From: Armigeres subalbatus
Taxonomy: Eukaryota > Arthropoda > Insecta > Diptera > Culicidae
Length of the DNA stretch: 64,000 bases
Reading direction: 5' to 3'
Assembly: GCF_024139115.2 (NCBI RefSeq)
Contig: NC_085140.1
Span: 227,880,352 to 227,944,351, forward strand
This document shows, one piece after another, positions 1 to 10,020 of the stretch. The translations under genes and the position numbers were made by a program. The notes beneath the pieces were generated by a model that made no database searches, was not told the origin of the DNA, and worked only from the letters and a program-made list of their open reading frames with translations. Every line of letters starts with the position of its first letter. Position 1 is the first letter of the stretch.

Positions 1-307
1 GTTTGTCTGTGGTATCATATCCAGAAAATCTGACAATACTAATCTACGTTGGTTGACGAAATAAAATAAATAAGTTTACATTTTAGAACCAAATCCAGAT
101 GTCGCACATGTCGGGGTAGGGATTCAGTGCTCCGCCTTCTCCCCCTGAAAATGACAGATGACTCAGATGACAATGTTTCAGCTGGCATGTAAAACCTCAT
201 CGAAAGTAAATAACACTTTTCAAAGTAATGCTCTGGTAGAGCTTCGATTAAATTAGTGCTTTCTTATTTTGAATATATATATCTTATTCTGCGGCTGTTT
301 TACAAAA
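1..307 (+). other. 5' flank of the FAD synthase gene
   Basis: No reading frame or repeat family is recognisable here. The stretch directly precedes the start codon at 308 and should hold the promoter and 5' UTR. An AT-rich block at about 270-300 lies just upstream of the ATG. No clear TATA box or initiator is assigned. Confidence 0.5.
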
Positions 308-3300
308 ATGAATTTGAAATTTGATCTTCGAGGAAAACTAGAACAAACCATTCAGGTATGTGTTTTTTATTGACATGCTTCACTCATCAAGAGATAATCG
401 TGGAAGCGCTGGATATATTGTATAACCCGTTCTATTATTTTTTGAATTCGAATTGAGTTGTATACATATTTTTACTATTTCCTATTATATATACAATGCG
501 AAATATATTTGCATGTGATCAATAAATAGGTAGCACAGTGTTACACAGGTTTAGAAATTTCAATTTATTGTAATACTCTATGTTCGCACTAGGGAAAAGA
601 TATTTTAGTTACCAGATAAAGATTGTCGCTGTCGTCGTTGTCCGGAACATCTTTTGCTGGCGAAAAAGATATTTTAGTTACTAGATAAAGATTGTCGCTG
701 TCTGAAACATCTAAAACTAACTAAACTAAAATATCTTTTGCTGGCGAGGATAGGGGAGCTAAATGTCAAAGAAGGAAAATCCATACGATTTGATATCTTG
801 GTACCCAACATGTTCCGGACAGCAGAACAAAGGGAACCGAAGCGACAATCTTTATCTAGTAACTAAAATATTTTTTCACTAGGGCCTTAACATGTTATTC
901 AGGACGTAGTGCGAACCTTATACGCAGCAAGTTTATTTTTGCCGTTCTCGTACATTAAGTGTACGTTAAAGGCTATAGGACCACTTTAACACCAAACTCA
1001 TGATAGAAGGCCCGGAGATCCATAGTATTATATAAACGACTTATACTAATAACAAACTGGTGGTATTCGTACCAGTTGTTGTAACACTAATGTGTCATCC
1101 TGTTACCATGCTGGAACAACGTGGAATACCTTGTTAAAATCTATATTATATATATTTGATTTGAATGTGTCACGAAAAACCAGGAGGGTGAAACGCCTGT
1201 CACCCGCGGTACAATGGCACTCTATCCAACATCGTTTTTGGTACCCAGTTTCTTGGTAGTATACCCGAATTCAGCGCTCATTTTGGGTGATTGGTTCGTA
1301 CGCAGTTAGTGCTAATTATCGGCAATTAACTTCTCCTGGCGAAAACTTGCAATTAGTTCAGTTATATCGATCCTTTTGTGTTTGTGTGGCTTCTTTACAT
1401 ATATGTCGAAAAATAGTTCGTCGAAACTTCCGAAGTTTTGTTATCATGCATTAAACGAAATTGAAACAAAAACATTGTACGCCAGTGGCGTAGCCACGGG
1501 GGTGGTTTTGAACAAAAAAAAACCAGAGACAAAATTTTTAGAAGAATTTTTTTTTTTTTCGAATAAAAAATGTTCAGAAAACCCCCTCAGACCAATTTTC
1601 TGGCTACTCCACTGTTGTACGCCATATTGAATGAATGGTAGTTATACTAATGACACACTGGTGGTATTCGTACAATAGTACAAGTTGTACCACAGGTGTG
1701 TCACCTTGTACCATGCTGGTATATTTCACAAAAAATATTTTAGAATTAGTTACAAGATAAAGATTGTCGCTTCGGTTCCCTTTGTTCTGCTGTCCGAAAC
1801 ATGTGTTGTACCGAACTGTCAAAGTCAAATCGTATGTATTTTTCCTTCATTGATATTTAGCACCCTATCCTCGCCAGCAAAAGATGTTCCGGACAGCGAC
1901 AATCTCTATCTTGTAACAAAAATATTTTTTTATTTCACACATGCAAGAATATTGTAAGCCTTGTGCACACTATAGCGCCGCCTATTTGTAAAATTCCTTA
2001 TTATTTTTTTCCATTCTTGCCATACGAACTTTGGTGATGAGTTCATCTTTACAAATTTCAAATTTGTGCGGTAAGAATTTTTACAATGTGGAAAATTCCA
2101 TATATCGAATTATCTTGAGTAGTCTATAATAATTATTTTATATATACCACCATCTAGCGGCCAAGTTCTAAACTAACCAGTGTCTCATGTCAGAGCACAC
2201 GCCTTCCTGCATAACCTTTTTGAAAAGATGCAGTTCAAATTGGGTGTGATTTTTAGATATATGTCTAATAAGCATTGTAAATCACTGTATCAAGTTGCGT
2301 TTCTTATATTACTGTTTACCGCACGAGAAATAGAACCCAGCTAGGTGGATTGATCAGTTCATTCTTATTTTTCAGTTATTGCAACAAGCTTATTCTACCT
2401 ACAAACCTGAAGAAATATTTCTTTCTTTTAATGGTGGAAAAGATTGTACAGTTTTGTTGGACATCACCATAAGACTGTTAGGAGACATCATATCATGTAA
2501 GGATATACAATGCGTTTATATGCAACCAATGGAACCATTCGAAGAAGTGGAAGATTTCATCGGTTACTGTAAGAAACACTATGGCATAGAAATCCGAACC
2601 ATGAAGGGGGGCATCAAAACTATACTGCAACAAATATGCGACAAGAACCCTAACATCAAAGCGTGTCTCATGGGATCTCGACGAACCGATCCGTACTGCG
2701 AGAACCTTCAGCTTATGCAGGTTGGCAAAACCATGTCGAAAAAATTACCTAGCATTCATTAATATTGATCGGCTAATCACACTAGGAAACAGATCCTGGA
2801 TGGCCCAAGCTGATGCGAATAAGTCCATTGTTGGATTGGAACTGTACGGATATATGGGAATACATCCAGTCGAACAAAGTTCATTACTGCAGCCTGTATG
2901 ATCGAGGGTATGTAATTATATTACAGTCAAACCTCCATGAGTCGATATTGAAGGGACCATCGACTCATGGAAATATCGAGATGTGGAATAGAAAATCCTC
3001 GGGAAGCTGTTTGAAGGGACTATCACAGTAGCCCAGAAAATATTTTTTAATATGGCATAATTTGCTTCCATGAGTCGATATCGAGTCATAGAACATCGAC
3101 TCATGGAGGTTTAACTGTAATTAAAATTTCAACTAATGATAACATTTTTGGCGATTTGCTTGTTTTTTCAGGTATACATCAATTGGCGATAAGACCAACA
3201 CTATTCCAAATCCAAATCTGAAGCGCATAGGAAAGGCTGGTGAACTGTACTATTTACCAGCCTACCATTTAAGCGATGCGGATAAGTTTGAACGAGCGGG

Positions 3301-3310
3301 AAGGCTGTAG
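308..3310 (+). CDS. FLAD1: FAD synthase (FMN adenylyltransferase), four exons
   Basis: The coding exons are 308-355, 2376-2720, 2786-2907 and 3172-3310 (654 nt, 217 aa), all with GT-AG borders and matching phase. FAD synthase transfers AMP from ATP to FMN to make FAD. The protein is a single PAPS-reductase-like (PP-loop) domain, as in insect and yeast enzymes, without the molybdopterin-binding domain of vertebrate FLAD1. Visible motifs are the PP-loop [11 protein letters not shown] (about residue 34), MGSRRTDP near the end of exon 2, TDPGWP plus [14 protein letters not shown] in exon 3, and LYDRGYTSIG across the exon 3/4 junction. The exon 3 acceptor at 2785 was chosen because it alone gives the conserved TDPGWP; the nearby AG at 2792 shifts the frame. 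The ATG at 308 starts a short leader ([16 protein letters not shown]) that joins in phase. Intron 1 is about 2 kb and full of transposons; intron 2 is 65 bp; intron 3 carries a MITE. All key motifs are intact, so the gene looks functional. Confidence 0.93.
595..876 (+). mobile_element. MITE family A (AAAAGATATTTT termini), composite copy
   Basis: The ends are aaaagatattttagtta and the inverse taactaaaatatttttt. It is flanked by perfect 8-bp duplications CACTAGGG at 587-594 and 877-884. An 8-bp duplication fits the hAT or P superfamilies. The copy is 282 bp, longer than the ~198-bp unit, because a second member is inserted at 664-739. Confidence 0.88.
664..739 (+). mobile_element. MITE family A, deleted copy nested in another copy
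   Basis: This 76-bp member starts aaaagatattttagtta and ends ctaaaatatctttt. It is flanked by the 8-bp duplication GCTGGCGA at 656-663 and 740-747. The target lies inside the family A element 595-876; the uninterrupted order (ttttgctggcgagg) is seen in other copies. Confidence 0.85.
1483..1614 (+). mobile_element. hAT-like MITE
   Basis: The inverted ends are CAGTGGCGTAGCCA and TGGCTACTCCACTG. They are flanked by a perfect 8-bp duplication TTGTACGC at 1475-1482 and 1615-1622. The CAGTGGCGTAGCCA-type end and 8-bp TSD are typical of hAT elements. The 132-bp interior holds A and T runs and no gene. Confidence 0.85.
1731..1931 (-). mobile_element. MITE family A copy
   Basis: Same family as 595-876 in the opposite orientation, 201 bp. 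It is flanked by the 8-bp duplication ATTTCACA at 1723-1730 and 1932-1939. The internal landmarks cctatcctcgccagcaaaag and ttccctttgttctgctgtcc match the other copies. Confidence 0.85.
2924..3117 (+). mobile_element. Mariner-type MITE in intron 3 of FAD synthase
   Basis: The inverted ends are CAGTCAAACCTCCATGAGTC and GACTCATGGAGGTTTAACTG. TA lies on both sides (2922-2923 and 3118-3119), as for Tc1/mariner insertions. The element fills most of the 264-bp intron between the donor at 2908 and the acceptor at 3171. A second inverted motif (catcgactcatgg) is repeated inside. Confidence 0.8.
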
Positions 3311-3689
3311 CAACAAGCATGAGTGAGGAAAACGCTACATGTTGAGAGTGTCTGCGATACTGTGGCTTACTTTTTATGGGTGCTAATTTGAAATTGTATA
3401 CTAGATCAATTTTGCATTGAATAATACTAAACATTAAATAATCGAAAAAAAAAAATTTCCTACCTTTTAAGAAGCTTCGGAAGTGTATGTCTCTAAACTC
3501 CATAGGGACTAAATTGCAAAGTTCCCCCATAGTACTTTTTTATACAAAATATTGTATTTAGCTAATGCCGCAACCAGACTGAAATCCTCATTCCATCCAG
3601 GCCGCAATGAAATTCCGTCCTCATTAGAAACACATCGTTTCCCTGCTTTCTCCACTTCGATGCATTTTCCAGCTTTCTGTGTCAACCGG
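3311..3689 (+). other. 3' UTR and downstream flank of FAD synthase
   Basis: The stop codon at 3308-3310 is followed by AT-rich DNA. ATTAAA at 3433-3438 is followed by an A run at 3446, a plausible polyadenylation site. From about 3560 onward the sequence grades into LINE fragments; no other gene is seen. Confidence 0.55.
3433..3438 (+). promoter_or_regulatory. Candidate poly(A) signal of FAD synthase
   Basis: ATTAAA lies 123 bp after the stop codon and just before an A-rich stretch. It is the best candidate signal by position and sequence; not proven. Confidence 0.45.
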
Positions 3690-4030
3690 TTTGTTCCCGT
3701 CATGCTGGAAAAAGGCGCAAATGTTTCCAGTCTACAAAAAAGGCAGCAAACGTGACGTCAATAACTACCTGGGCGTTTCTTCATTGAGCGCTGTTTCAAA
3801 ATTATTTGAGTTGGTTGTCATGGATCCAATGCTATTCCATTGTAAGCAGTACCTGAGCAAAAAACGGACGTTATTTATACCGATCTATCTGCTGCTTTCG
3901 ATAAGGTGAACCATGAGATTGCAATCGCTAAGCTCGAGAGAATTGGAATCAAGGGCGATCTTCTTAGCTGGTTCCGTTCCTATCTTACGGATCGGAAACT
4001 AACGGTTACTTTAGAAGACTGTTACTATCC
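3690..4030 (+). pseudogene. LINE reverse transcriptase fragment (CR1/Jockey type)
   Basis: Frame-broken reverse transcriptase pieces. One part reads like FPVYKKGSKRDVNNY followed by GVSSLSAVSKLFE; a second part in another frame reads YTDLSAAFDKVNHE (motif A region), then WFRSYLTDRKLTV. The region between these blocks is partly missing. It is a dead fragment of a non-LTR retrotransposon, related to the next fragment but from a different copy. Confidence 0.7.
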
Positions 4031-4033
4031 ATA

Positions 4034-4998
4034 TTGAGTAAGCTGGATGTTTCCAAGGGTCCGGGAAGTTACAGTCTTTCACCATTGATTTTGAGAGAAT
4101 GTGCCGAATCTCTGCAAATGCCGTTGACGTTGATTTTCAATAAATCGCTCCGTCATCACACTTTCCCGAACCTGTGGAAGACCGCCTCCATCTGTCCGAT
4201 TTTCAAAAACGGGTCAAACCACGCTGTTGAGAACTACCGCGGAGTTTCCATACTATGCAGCCTGGCTAAAGTGTTTGAAGAAATTGTTCACAAGGTTCTC
4301 TACAATGCTGCGCTACCGTTGCTTTCTGAGTTTCAACATGGTTTTGTCAAGAAGCGCTCAACAACAACGAATCTCATGGCGTTCACCAATTTTCTAACAT
4401 CGGAAATCGAGAGCAAACAGCAAGTGGACGCTATATACTTTGATTTCTCCAAAGCTTTCGATAAAGTTCCGCATGAGCTGACGGTTGCAAAACTCAAGCA
4501 TTTGGGTTTTCCACACTGGGTAACCGAGTGGTTGCACTCCTATCTGACTGGGCGTAAGGCGTTCGTTAACATCAATGGCACGAATTCTCGCACTTTTGCT
4601 ATTACATGTGGTGTGCGTGTGCTCCAGGGCAGTATTTTGGGACCACTTATTTTTGTTTGGTTTATTAACGATCTATGTTTTCGACTAAAAGCTGGAAAGT
4701 TGCTATACGCCGATGACTTAAAAAAATTCCGAATCATAAAGTCTCACCTAGACTGCTGCGCGCTGCAAGCTGACATCGAGGAGTTAAGGTTGTGGTGTAT
4801 CGATAACGGGATGGAATTGAACATCAAAAAGTGTAAGTCAATCACATTTACTCGTCGACAGTCTCGCGTTGATTTTGAATATGTATTCGGTCGGATTGGA
4901 TAGCTTGGAACGCGTCGAGACTATTTGTCACCTTGGGGTAATGATTGACAGCAAGCTTCGATTTATCACACATGTAAGCACTACTATCGCAAAGGGAA
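4034..4998 (+). pseudogene. LINE reverse transcriptase domain (CR1/Jockey type), truncated
   Basis: An open frame of 289 aa (4034-4903) covers most of a reverse transcriptase. Visible are GPGSYSLSPLILREC, PNLWKTASICPIFKNG, NYRGVSILCSLAKVFE, the motif A block YFDFSKAFDKVPHE, GSILGPLIFVWFINDL and the catalytic YADDL. After 4903 the frame is lost, but HLGVMIDSKLRF can still be read to about 4998, where a copia-like sequence begins. Endonuclease and 5' parts are absent. The R in GVRVLQGS and the stops show decay. The clade is assigned by eye only. Confidence 0.78.
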
Positions 4999-5207
4999 CT
5001 AGGGAACAGGTTAAGCAGAGTGGCGCAACGAATTAGCGTCGGAATCGAGAAGAAAATACGGAACAACTAGTATAACTTGCACGTGTGTTTTATTAATAGC
5101 AAACTTTTGGAATGACATTTTACAGTTATACTTTTCTCTTCTGCCCCTGAAGCTCGGGTTAGCACTAATGCATCAGCGCCCGGTGACTGAATACACCAAC
5201 ACTCCTC
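4999..5207 (-). repeat. Candidate copia LTR
   Basis: Read on the - strand, a purine-rich tract (gaggaggag) ends at about 5208 and is followed by TGTTGGTGTATTC, a typical copia LTR start. AATAAAACACACG lies inside as a possible poly(A) signal. The far end near 4999 joins LINE sequence; the exact LTR end and a TSD are not clear. It probably belongs with the copia coding remnant at 5587-7456. Confidence 0.45.
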
Positions 5208-5214
5208 CTCGCTG

Positions 5215-5525
5215 ATCACTTGCTGCTCGATGAGCGCTTCGGACACAATCCTAGTTTCTCCGCGAACGACTGCATCTTAATAGCGCCCAGCGGCATAGTG
5301 AAGCGAGAGTCCGTTATTAAAGACTTGGGTATTCTATTGGATTCGAAATTAACGTTCAAGGACCACATTTCATACGTAACATCGAAAGCATCGGCTCAAC
5401 TAGGCTTCATCTTCCGTGTGGCTAAAAAGTTTAGAGACGTATATTGCCTGAAAGCTCTGTACTGTTTTGAGATAATGGATTCAAACACTTTCGAGAGAGC
5501 GCATAGTATGCTTATCGGACGATAG
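5215..5525 (+). pseudogene. LINE reverse transcriptase C-terminal fragment
   Basis: An open stretch of about 100 aa contains SVIKDLGILLDSKLTFKDHI and AKKFRDVYCLKALY, the usual thumb-region pattern just after the YADD motif in CR1/Jockey-type enzymes. It lies between the candidate copia LTR and the copia coding remnant, so it marks either an insertion or a rearrangement. Not functional. Confidence 0.6.
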
Positions 5526-5586
5526 TCATTATCGGTAGCAGGATTTCCAATTTTACCTTTTGATATAATCCTTGCTCTTTTCAGAT

Positions 5587-7456
5587 CTACGGGGAACAAC
5601 AATCTACGGGAAACAATGGAACTCCGTCTTCAACCGCTTCCTGAACTTGTGCGCCAAGTTCTAGAAATCTGGCGTCTCGGCTGATGAGAACTTTTCCGGT
5701 TTTCCTATCCAGGAACCTGGACGCCTTTGACCCGCATTCATATCCGATGAACGTTAGTTTCTGCGCCCGCTTGTCCATCTTCTTGCGTTTCACATCCGGG
5801 ATGTAAATGTACGCATCGCATCCGAACACCTTAAGGGCCGATGCCCACGTAGCGGTTTTTCAACGCCACGTGCACGCAGCGTTAAAATAACACTTGTGTG
5901 CATCGGCGTGGTGACGCTGCGTTACCGCTTTTTCCCGATGCACACCAGCGTCTTTTTGACGCCACGTGCACTCTGCGTTGAAATGGCGCTACGTGGGCAT
6001 CGAGCCTTAGCTCGCCAAGGTTCGGTTTCTTTCCGCTTCACAGTTCCATTGGAGTCTTTCCAACCGATCTCGAAGGTAGTCGGTTTTGTATGTACCCGGC
6101 CGCAGCAATTGCTTCGCCCCAGTACCGCTTTTCTAGTTTGGCGTCTAGGAGCATACACACCGCCATCTCCTGAAGGTATCTATTCCGGCGTTCAGCAACA
6201 CCATTTTGCTGAGGGCGTAACCAGCTGTCAGCTCCATCCGAATACCTTCGCCGCGATAAAATTGCTTGAGCTCTTTATTGACGAATTCCGCTTCTCGATC
6301 GGATCGAATCGCCTGCGGCTTACGCCCAAACTGAGTTTCTACCAGTTTCACAAAACTTCTGATGCAGTCCTTTGCTTCTCCTTTGTCCTTCAATAGGTAC
6401 AAAACTAGGTACCGACTAAAGTCATCAATTAGTACCATGAAATATCGGTTGCCTCCCGGAGTGACATTAGCCATTGGCCCACACAAAACCGTGAATGAGC
6501 TGCAAAGGTTCCGTAGTCTTTCGATCTGCCTTCTTGGAAAACGGCGGGCGAGAAAACTTTCCCTCCAGGCAGCAGTCACAGGCGACATTCTGTCCGCAGT
6601 CCACCAACTTCATTCCCGTGGCCAATTGCTCCTTCGAAATGCGATCAATCACTGCTGGATCACGATGGCCAAACCTTCTGTGCCATGTATGCTAGCAATT
6701 CACGGAATGACATGCATTTGACACCGCTGCACGTTCCTGATCCATTGCGCTCACCTACCGCTACAACCTGCTCCAACTTGTCAATAATTTCAACTGCATC
6801 TTTCTTGAAGAGTACCTTATAGCCATTATCCGCAATTTTGCTCACCGAAATGAGTCCACTATCGAGATCTGGTACGTACAAAACGTTGTTTAGACGAACA
6901 TCCACCGGTTTGCCAGCACCATCCAAACACTTGACGGTTCCGCTACCGTGACCTCCAGATTTTGTGTGGTTTCCATTGGCCATTGTAACCTGAACGCAAT
7001 TAGACTCGTCCAGAGTATCAAAAAATGCATCACTGTTTGCCATATGGCACGACGTACCGCTATCCACAGTCCGCGAATTGCCTTTCTTCCTCGACGAACA
7101 GCTGACATAACTCTCCTCCTGCGCGATAAAACTCACCGGTTCCCTTTCGGTATTTACCACTTGCTTGCCCTTGAACTTATTTCGCCGACCTTGTTTACCG
7201 TTTCCGGAAGATGCTGCTCCATCCTGCGACGACTTCATAGCACGCCACTTGTAACAATCCTTCTTGAAATGGCCAGACTGCTTGCAGAAAAAAACATATT
7301 TTGTTTGAATTCTGCGCCTTGTGCACCTGCTCGCCACCAGCTCCTTTGTTGTCCCTTTCACAGCGCTTGTGAAATTCATCCAAAAGCTTCGACTTGACGA
7401 GCTGCATCGTTATATCGGCGTCCGGCCGTGCCTCCAGTGCCGATGCCAGGAAGCGA
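5587..7456 (-). mobile_element. Ty1/copia polyprotein remnant (gag, protease, integrase)
   Basis: Reading down the - strand: the gag end with a CCHC knuckle (CKQSGHFKKDC) near 7265, split by a frameshift in an A run; the protease motif DSGTSCHM near 7060; the GAG-pre-integrase region with CDCCLEGKFSRPPF near 6560; the integrase core with VLIDDFSRYLV and IRSDREAEF between about 6450 and 6280; and the integrase C-terminal part with VFGCDAYIYIPDVKRKK near 5790. Reverse transcriptase and RNase H are missing. The frame is broken several times, a MITE sits inside integrase (5836-6006), and the gag side ends where an R1-type LINE begins (7457). Such a copy cannot move by itself. Confidence 0.85.
5836..6006. 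mobile_element. MITE inside copia integrase
   Basis: Inverted ends read CGATGCCCACGTAGCG on the left and CGCTACGTGGGCATCG on the right. The copia reading frame resumes across it (GELR before, VFGCD after). The flanks share TTA(A), so the target was probably TTAA, with one A lost on the right. The interior has further inverted copies of acgccacgtgca. Confidence 0.7.
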
Positions 7457-9215
7457 TTTTTTTTTTTTTAGCAAGGGTAAACGGAAATCTGCATCCAGAC
7501 ACCTGAGGAGGTTAACTCAGGTAGTGTGGGGATGGGTATGTTACCCGACCCACTAAAACCAAAACCCTTTCGCCAGTCCATACCTCCGGCCCGCTATTAA
7601 GCAATACATCAGGGGGGACTATTGAGAACGCTCACGCCTATGCTAACGCACTTGATGTTAATACACATCGACTTCAAGGGTGGTAACCTCACCACACGTC
7701 GATCGCAAGCTATGATAGTAACCTAGCGGTCCGTATCATAATCTCACGTTGGAGACGAGCACCCCACCGCGCATGAACCGCAATGACCTCTATATCTACA
7801 TACGGAGGTTCCCGCATCCCAACCGCGACATGTTGGTTGTCGGGGTGAGCAAAGTGTTCACTGCATCACATGTGCCCTTACTGCATTTGTTGGTTTTGTT
7901 CAAGACGCCACCACCGCTGCAGTTTCGACATAATCTGTTGAGATGCTGTGTTCACCGCATTCCATATAACTTCCTCCCGGCACATCCTCTCGACGAGGTT
8001 GTCCCGGGTTGTATCCATACCGCTAACAAGCAGCATGGCATTGCGTTCTACCTCGAATCGCGGGCATGCGAACATCACATGCTCTGCCGACTCTACCTCA
8101 CCTACACATTCTGGACACTCCGCAGAATCTGCGAAGCCAAACCTGTGTAGGAATTTTTTAAAGCAACCATGTTCAGACAACACCTGTGTTAGGTGGAAGT
8201 TGACCTGACCATGTTTTCTATCGACCCAGTTGGACACATCCGGAATCAGTCTGTGGGTCCAACGACCTTTGACTGCGGTGTCCCATGCTCTTTGCCATTT
8301 GAGCAGCGAGGCTGCTCTCTTGACACGTCGCACTTGCACCGAGTCCCTTTCGTTGTAGCACTCCACATCTTCCTCTAGGAGTATGTCAATCGGCAACATC
8401 CCAGCTATAACGCACACCGCCTCATATGATATGATGCGATATGCGCTCACGACACGTAGGCACATCAGCCGGTGTACTCTGATCAGTTTCTTTATATTGT
8501 ACTCGGCCTTTAGTGCTACGGCCCATGCCGGTACGCCATAGCGGATGATAGACAATGCTACGCCCGCTATCAACCTACGCACTTGACTATGCACCGCCGA
8601 TCTGTTGGACATCATTCGTGATAAAGATTTTATCGCCAATGAAGCCCGCTGACATGCATAATCGACGTGGCTCGTAAAATTGAGTTTATCGTCGATCATC
8701 ACGCCCAGATGCTTAAGAGACCTCACGGAGTAAATTGTGCAGGTCCCTACTCTTATCCTCGCTTGCTGCAACCCATGACGGTTATGCACCACCACGACTT
8801 CCGTCTTGTGGTGTGCAAGGGACACTCTCAATCGGTGCAGGGAGTCAGCAATAGCTACCCAGTTAGCATTGTTAAACGCATTTTTTACATCAAGTGTAAT
8901 CAACGCGCAGTACCTAATAACTCGTCTGTTTAAACCTCTCGCTATCTTGGCCGTATCCGTTACCGATCGAATTGCTTCGACGGTGGAATGACCTTTACGA
9001 AAGCCATACTGGTTGTTTGATAGCCCACCAGTACGCTCGGTATAGGTCGACAATCTGTTCAGAATTACCCTCTCAAGCAGCTTACCAGCTCCGTCGAGGA
9101 GGCAAATCGGTCTGTATGCCGAAGGTTCTCCCGGGGATTTCCCAGGCTTGTCGTTTCCAACGATCTGGAAAGTTTCCTTCATCCAGACACCGTTGGAGGC
9201 AGCCTCAAAAACTAA
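7457..9215 (-). mobile_element. R1-clade LINE, 5'-truncated and internally deleted
   Basis: The 3' end is marked by a T run at 7457-7469 (the poly(A) tail on the - strand), abutting copia gag. One open frame (7878-9182, 434 aa) has AYRPICLLDGAGKLLE, NQYGFRKGHSTVEAI and the motif A block LDVKNAFNNANW, then jumps directly to SLAHHKTEVVVV: the catalytic FADD region is deleted in frame. The C-terminal zinc motif CPECVGEVESAEHVMFAC (CCHC) is typical of R1-clade proteins. About 420 bp of 3' UTR follow. The endonuclease and everything upstream of the polymerase start are gone. Confidence 0.85.
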
Positions 9216-10020
9216 TTTAAACAGCTGAAAACTAATTGAAAGTTCATTTAATTATAGTAGAGTTTTATGTGGAATTGTTCATTGGCATGTTAACTTCATT
9301 TCCTGCAAATCTAGGCACAATCGCGCTCTTCCATCCAATTTCTTGTACGAAATAGTAACAGAGGTGTATTTTCCCATATATTTCGGCTGAAATTCCCATA
9401 TTAACTTCAAATCAATTGCGCCAGCTCATGCAATAACCGATCAGGCTGAAATTTTCAGAGAATGATTTTCTTACCCAAATGCAACGTGTCCTGGGAGGCC
9501 GCGTAGAATCCGACTACTTTTTGTATCCTGGGCCAGTCTATTGTAGAGTCCTAACAGTGAATTTGCTTGAAAACTTCATTGAACTATGATCAATCATTCG
9601 AATAGCTTCCTCTTCATTACACGATAAATCATTACCACTAGATTGAGTAGTTTGTCTGGCCAGTTCAAAATCTACACCAACTAATTTAGCAATCCTAAAC
9701 GTTTTGCCTTTTTCGTATACAAAGTATGCGTGATGTCTGTGATGTCTTTTTTTCTTCCTAAGCAATGGAGGGGGAATCTGCTCAACAGACATCCTGGGTT
9801 GTCCAGGAAGTGCGGGGTTAGGGGCCACCTCCAACAGCAAACGAGGGAGGCAGGACTGCATCTCCGACCCGCTAAACCGTTTCCATTGCCGCCAAGCCCA
9901 TCGTCCCTTCGGTACAACCAGAAAGTAATGTTTCAAAAGGGGGCCAGTGCACAACGCACCCTCGAGGCTAGCTGCGTGTCCTTGCAGCATCGAACATCGT
10001 GACTCGCTTTTTTAGAAGAA
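9216..10020. other. Stretch between two R1 LINEs, content unclear
   Basis: No family is recognised. A - strand open frame of 150 aa (9538-9990) has a basic stretch (LRKKKRHHRHH) and no known motif; it may be transposon debris. I assign no gene. Confidence 0.4.

Larger units (their letters stand above)
356..2375 (+). other. Intron 1 of FAD synthase, transposon-filled
   Basis: The intron runs from the donor gtatgt at 356 to the acceptor ttttcag at 2375. It contains three 8-bp-TSD MITEs (one nested in another) and a hAT-like MITE, listed separately. Two similar ~80-bp blocks at about 1046-1135 and 1654-1725 share the sequence ctggtggtattcgtac, and a related block lies at about 28031-28105. They look like ends of an unclassified repeat. 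Short open frames inside the intron are not genes. Confidence 0.8.

Noticed and set aside
1376..1957. Open frames in intron 1 of FAD synthase
   Set aside because: They overlap MITEs and homopolymer runs and show no protein motif; the host intron has clean splice borders.
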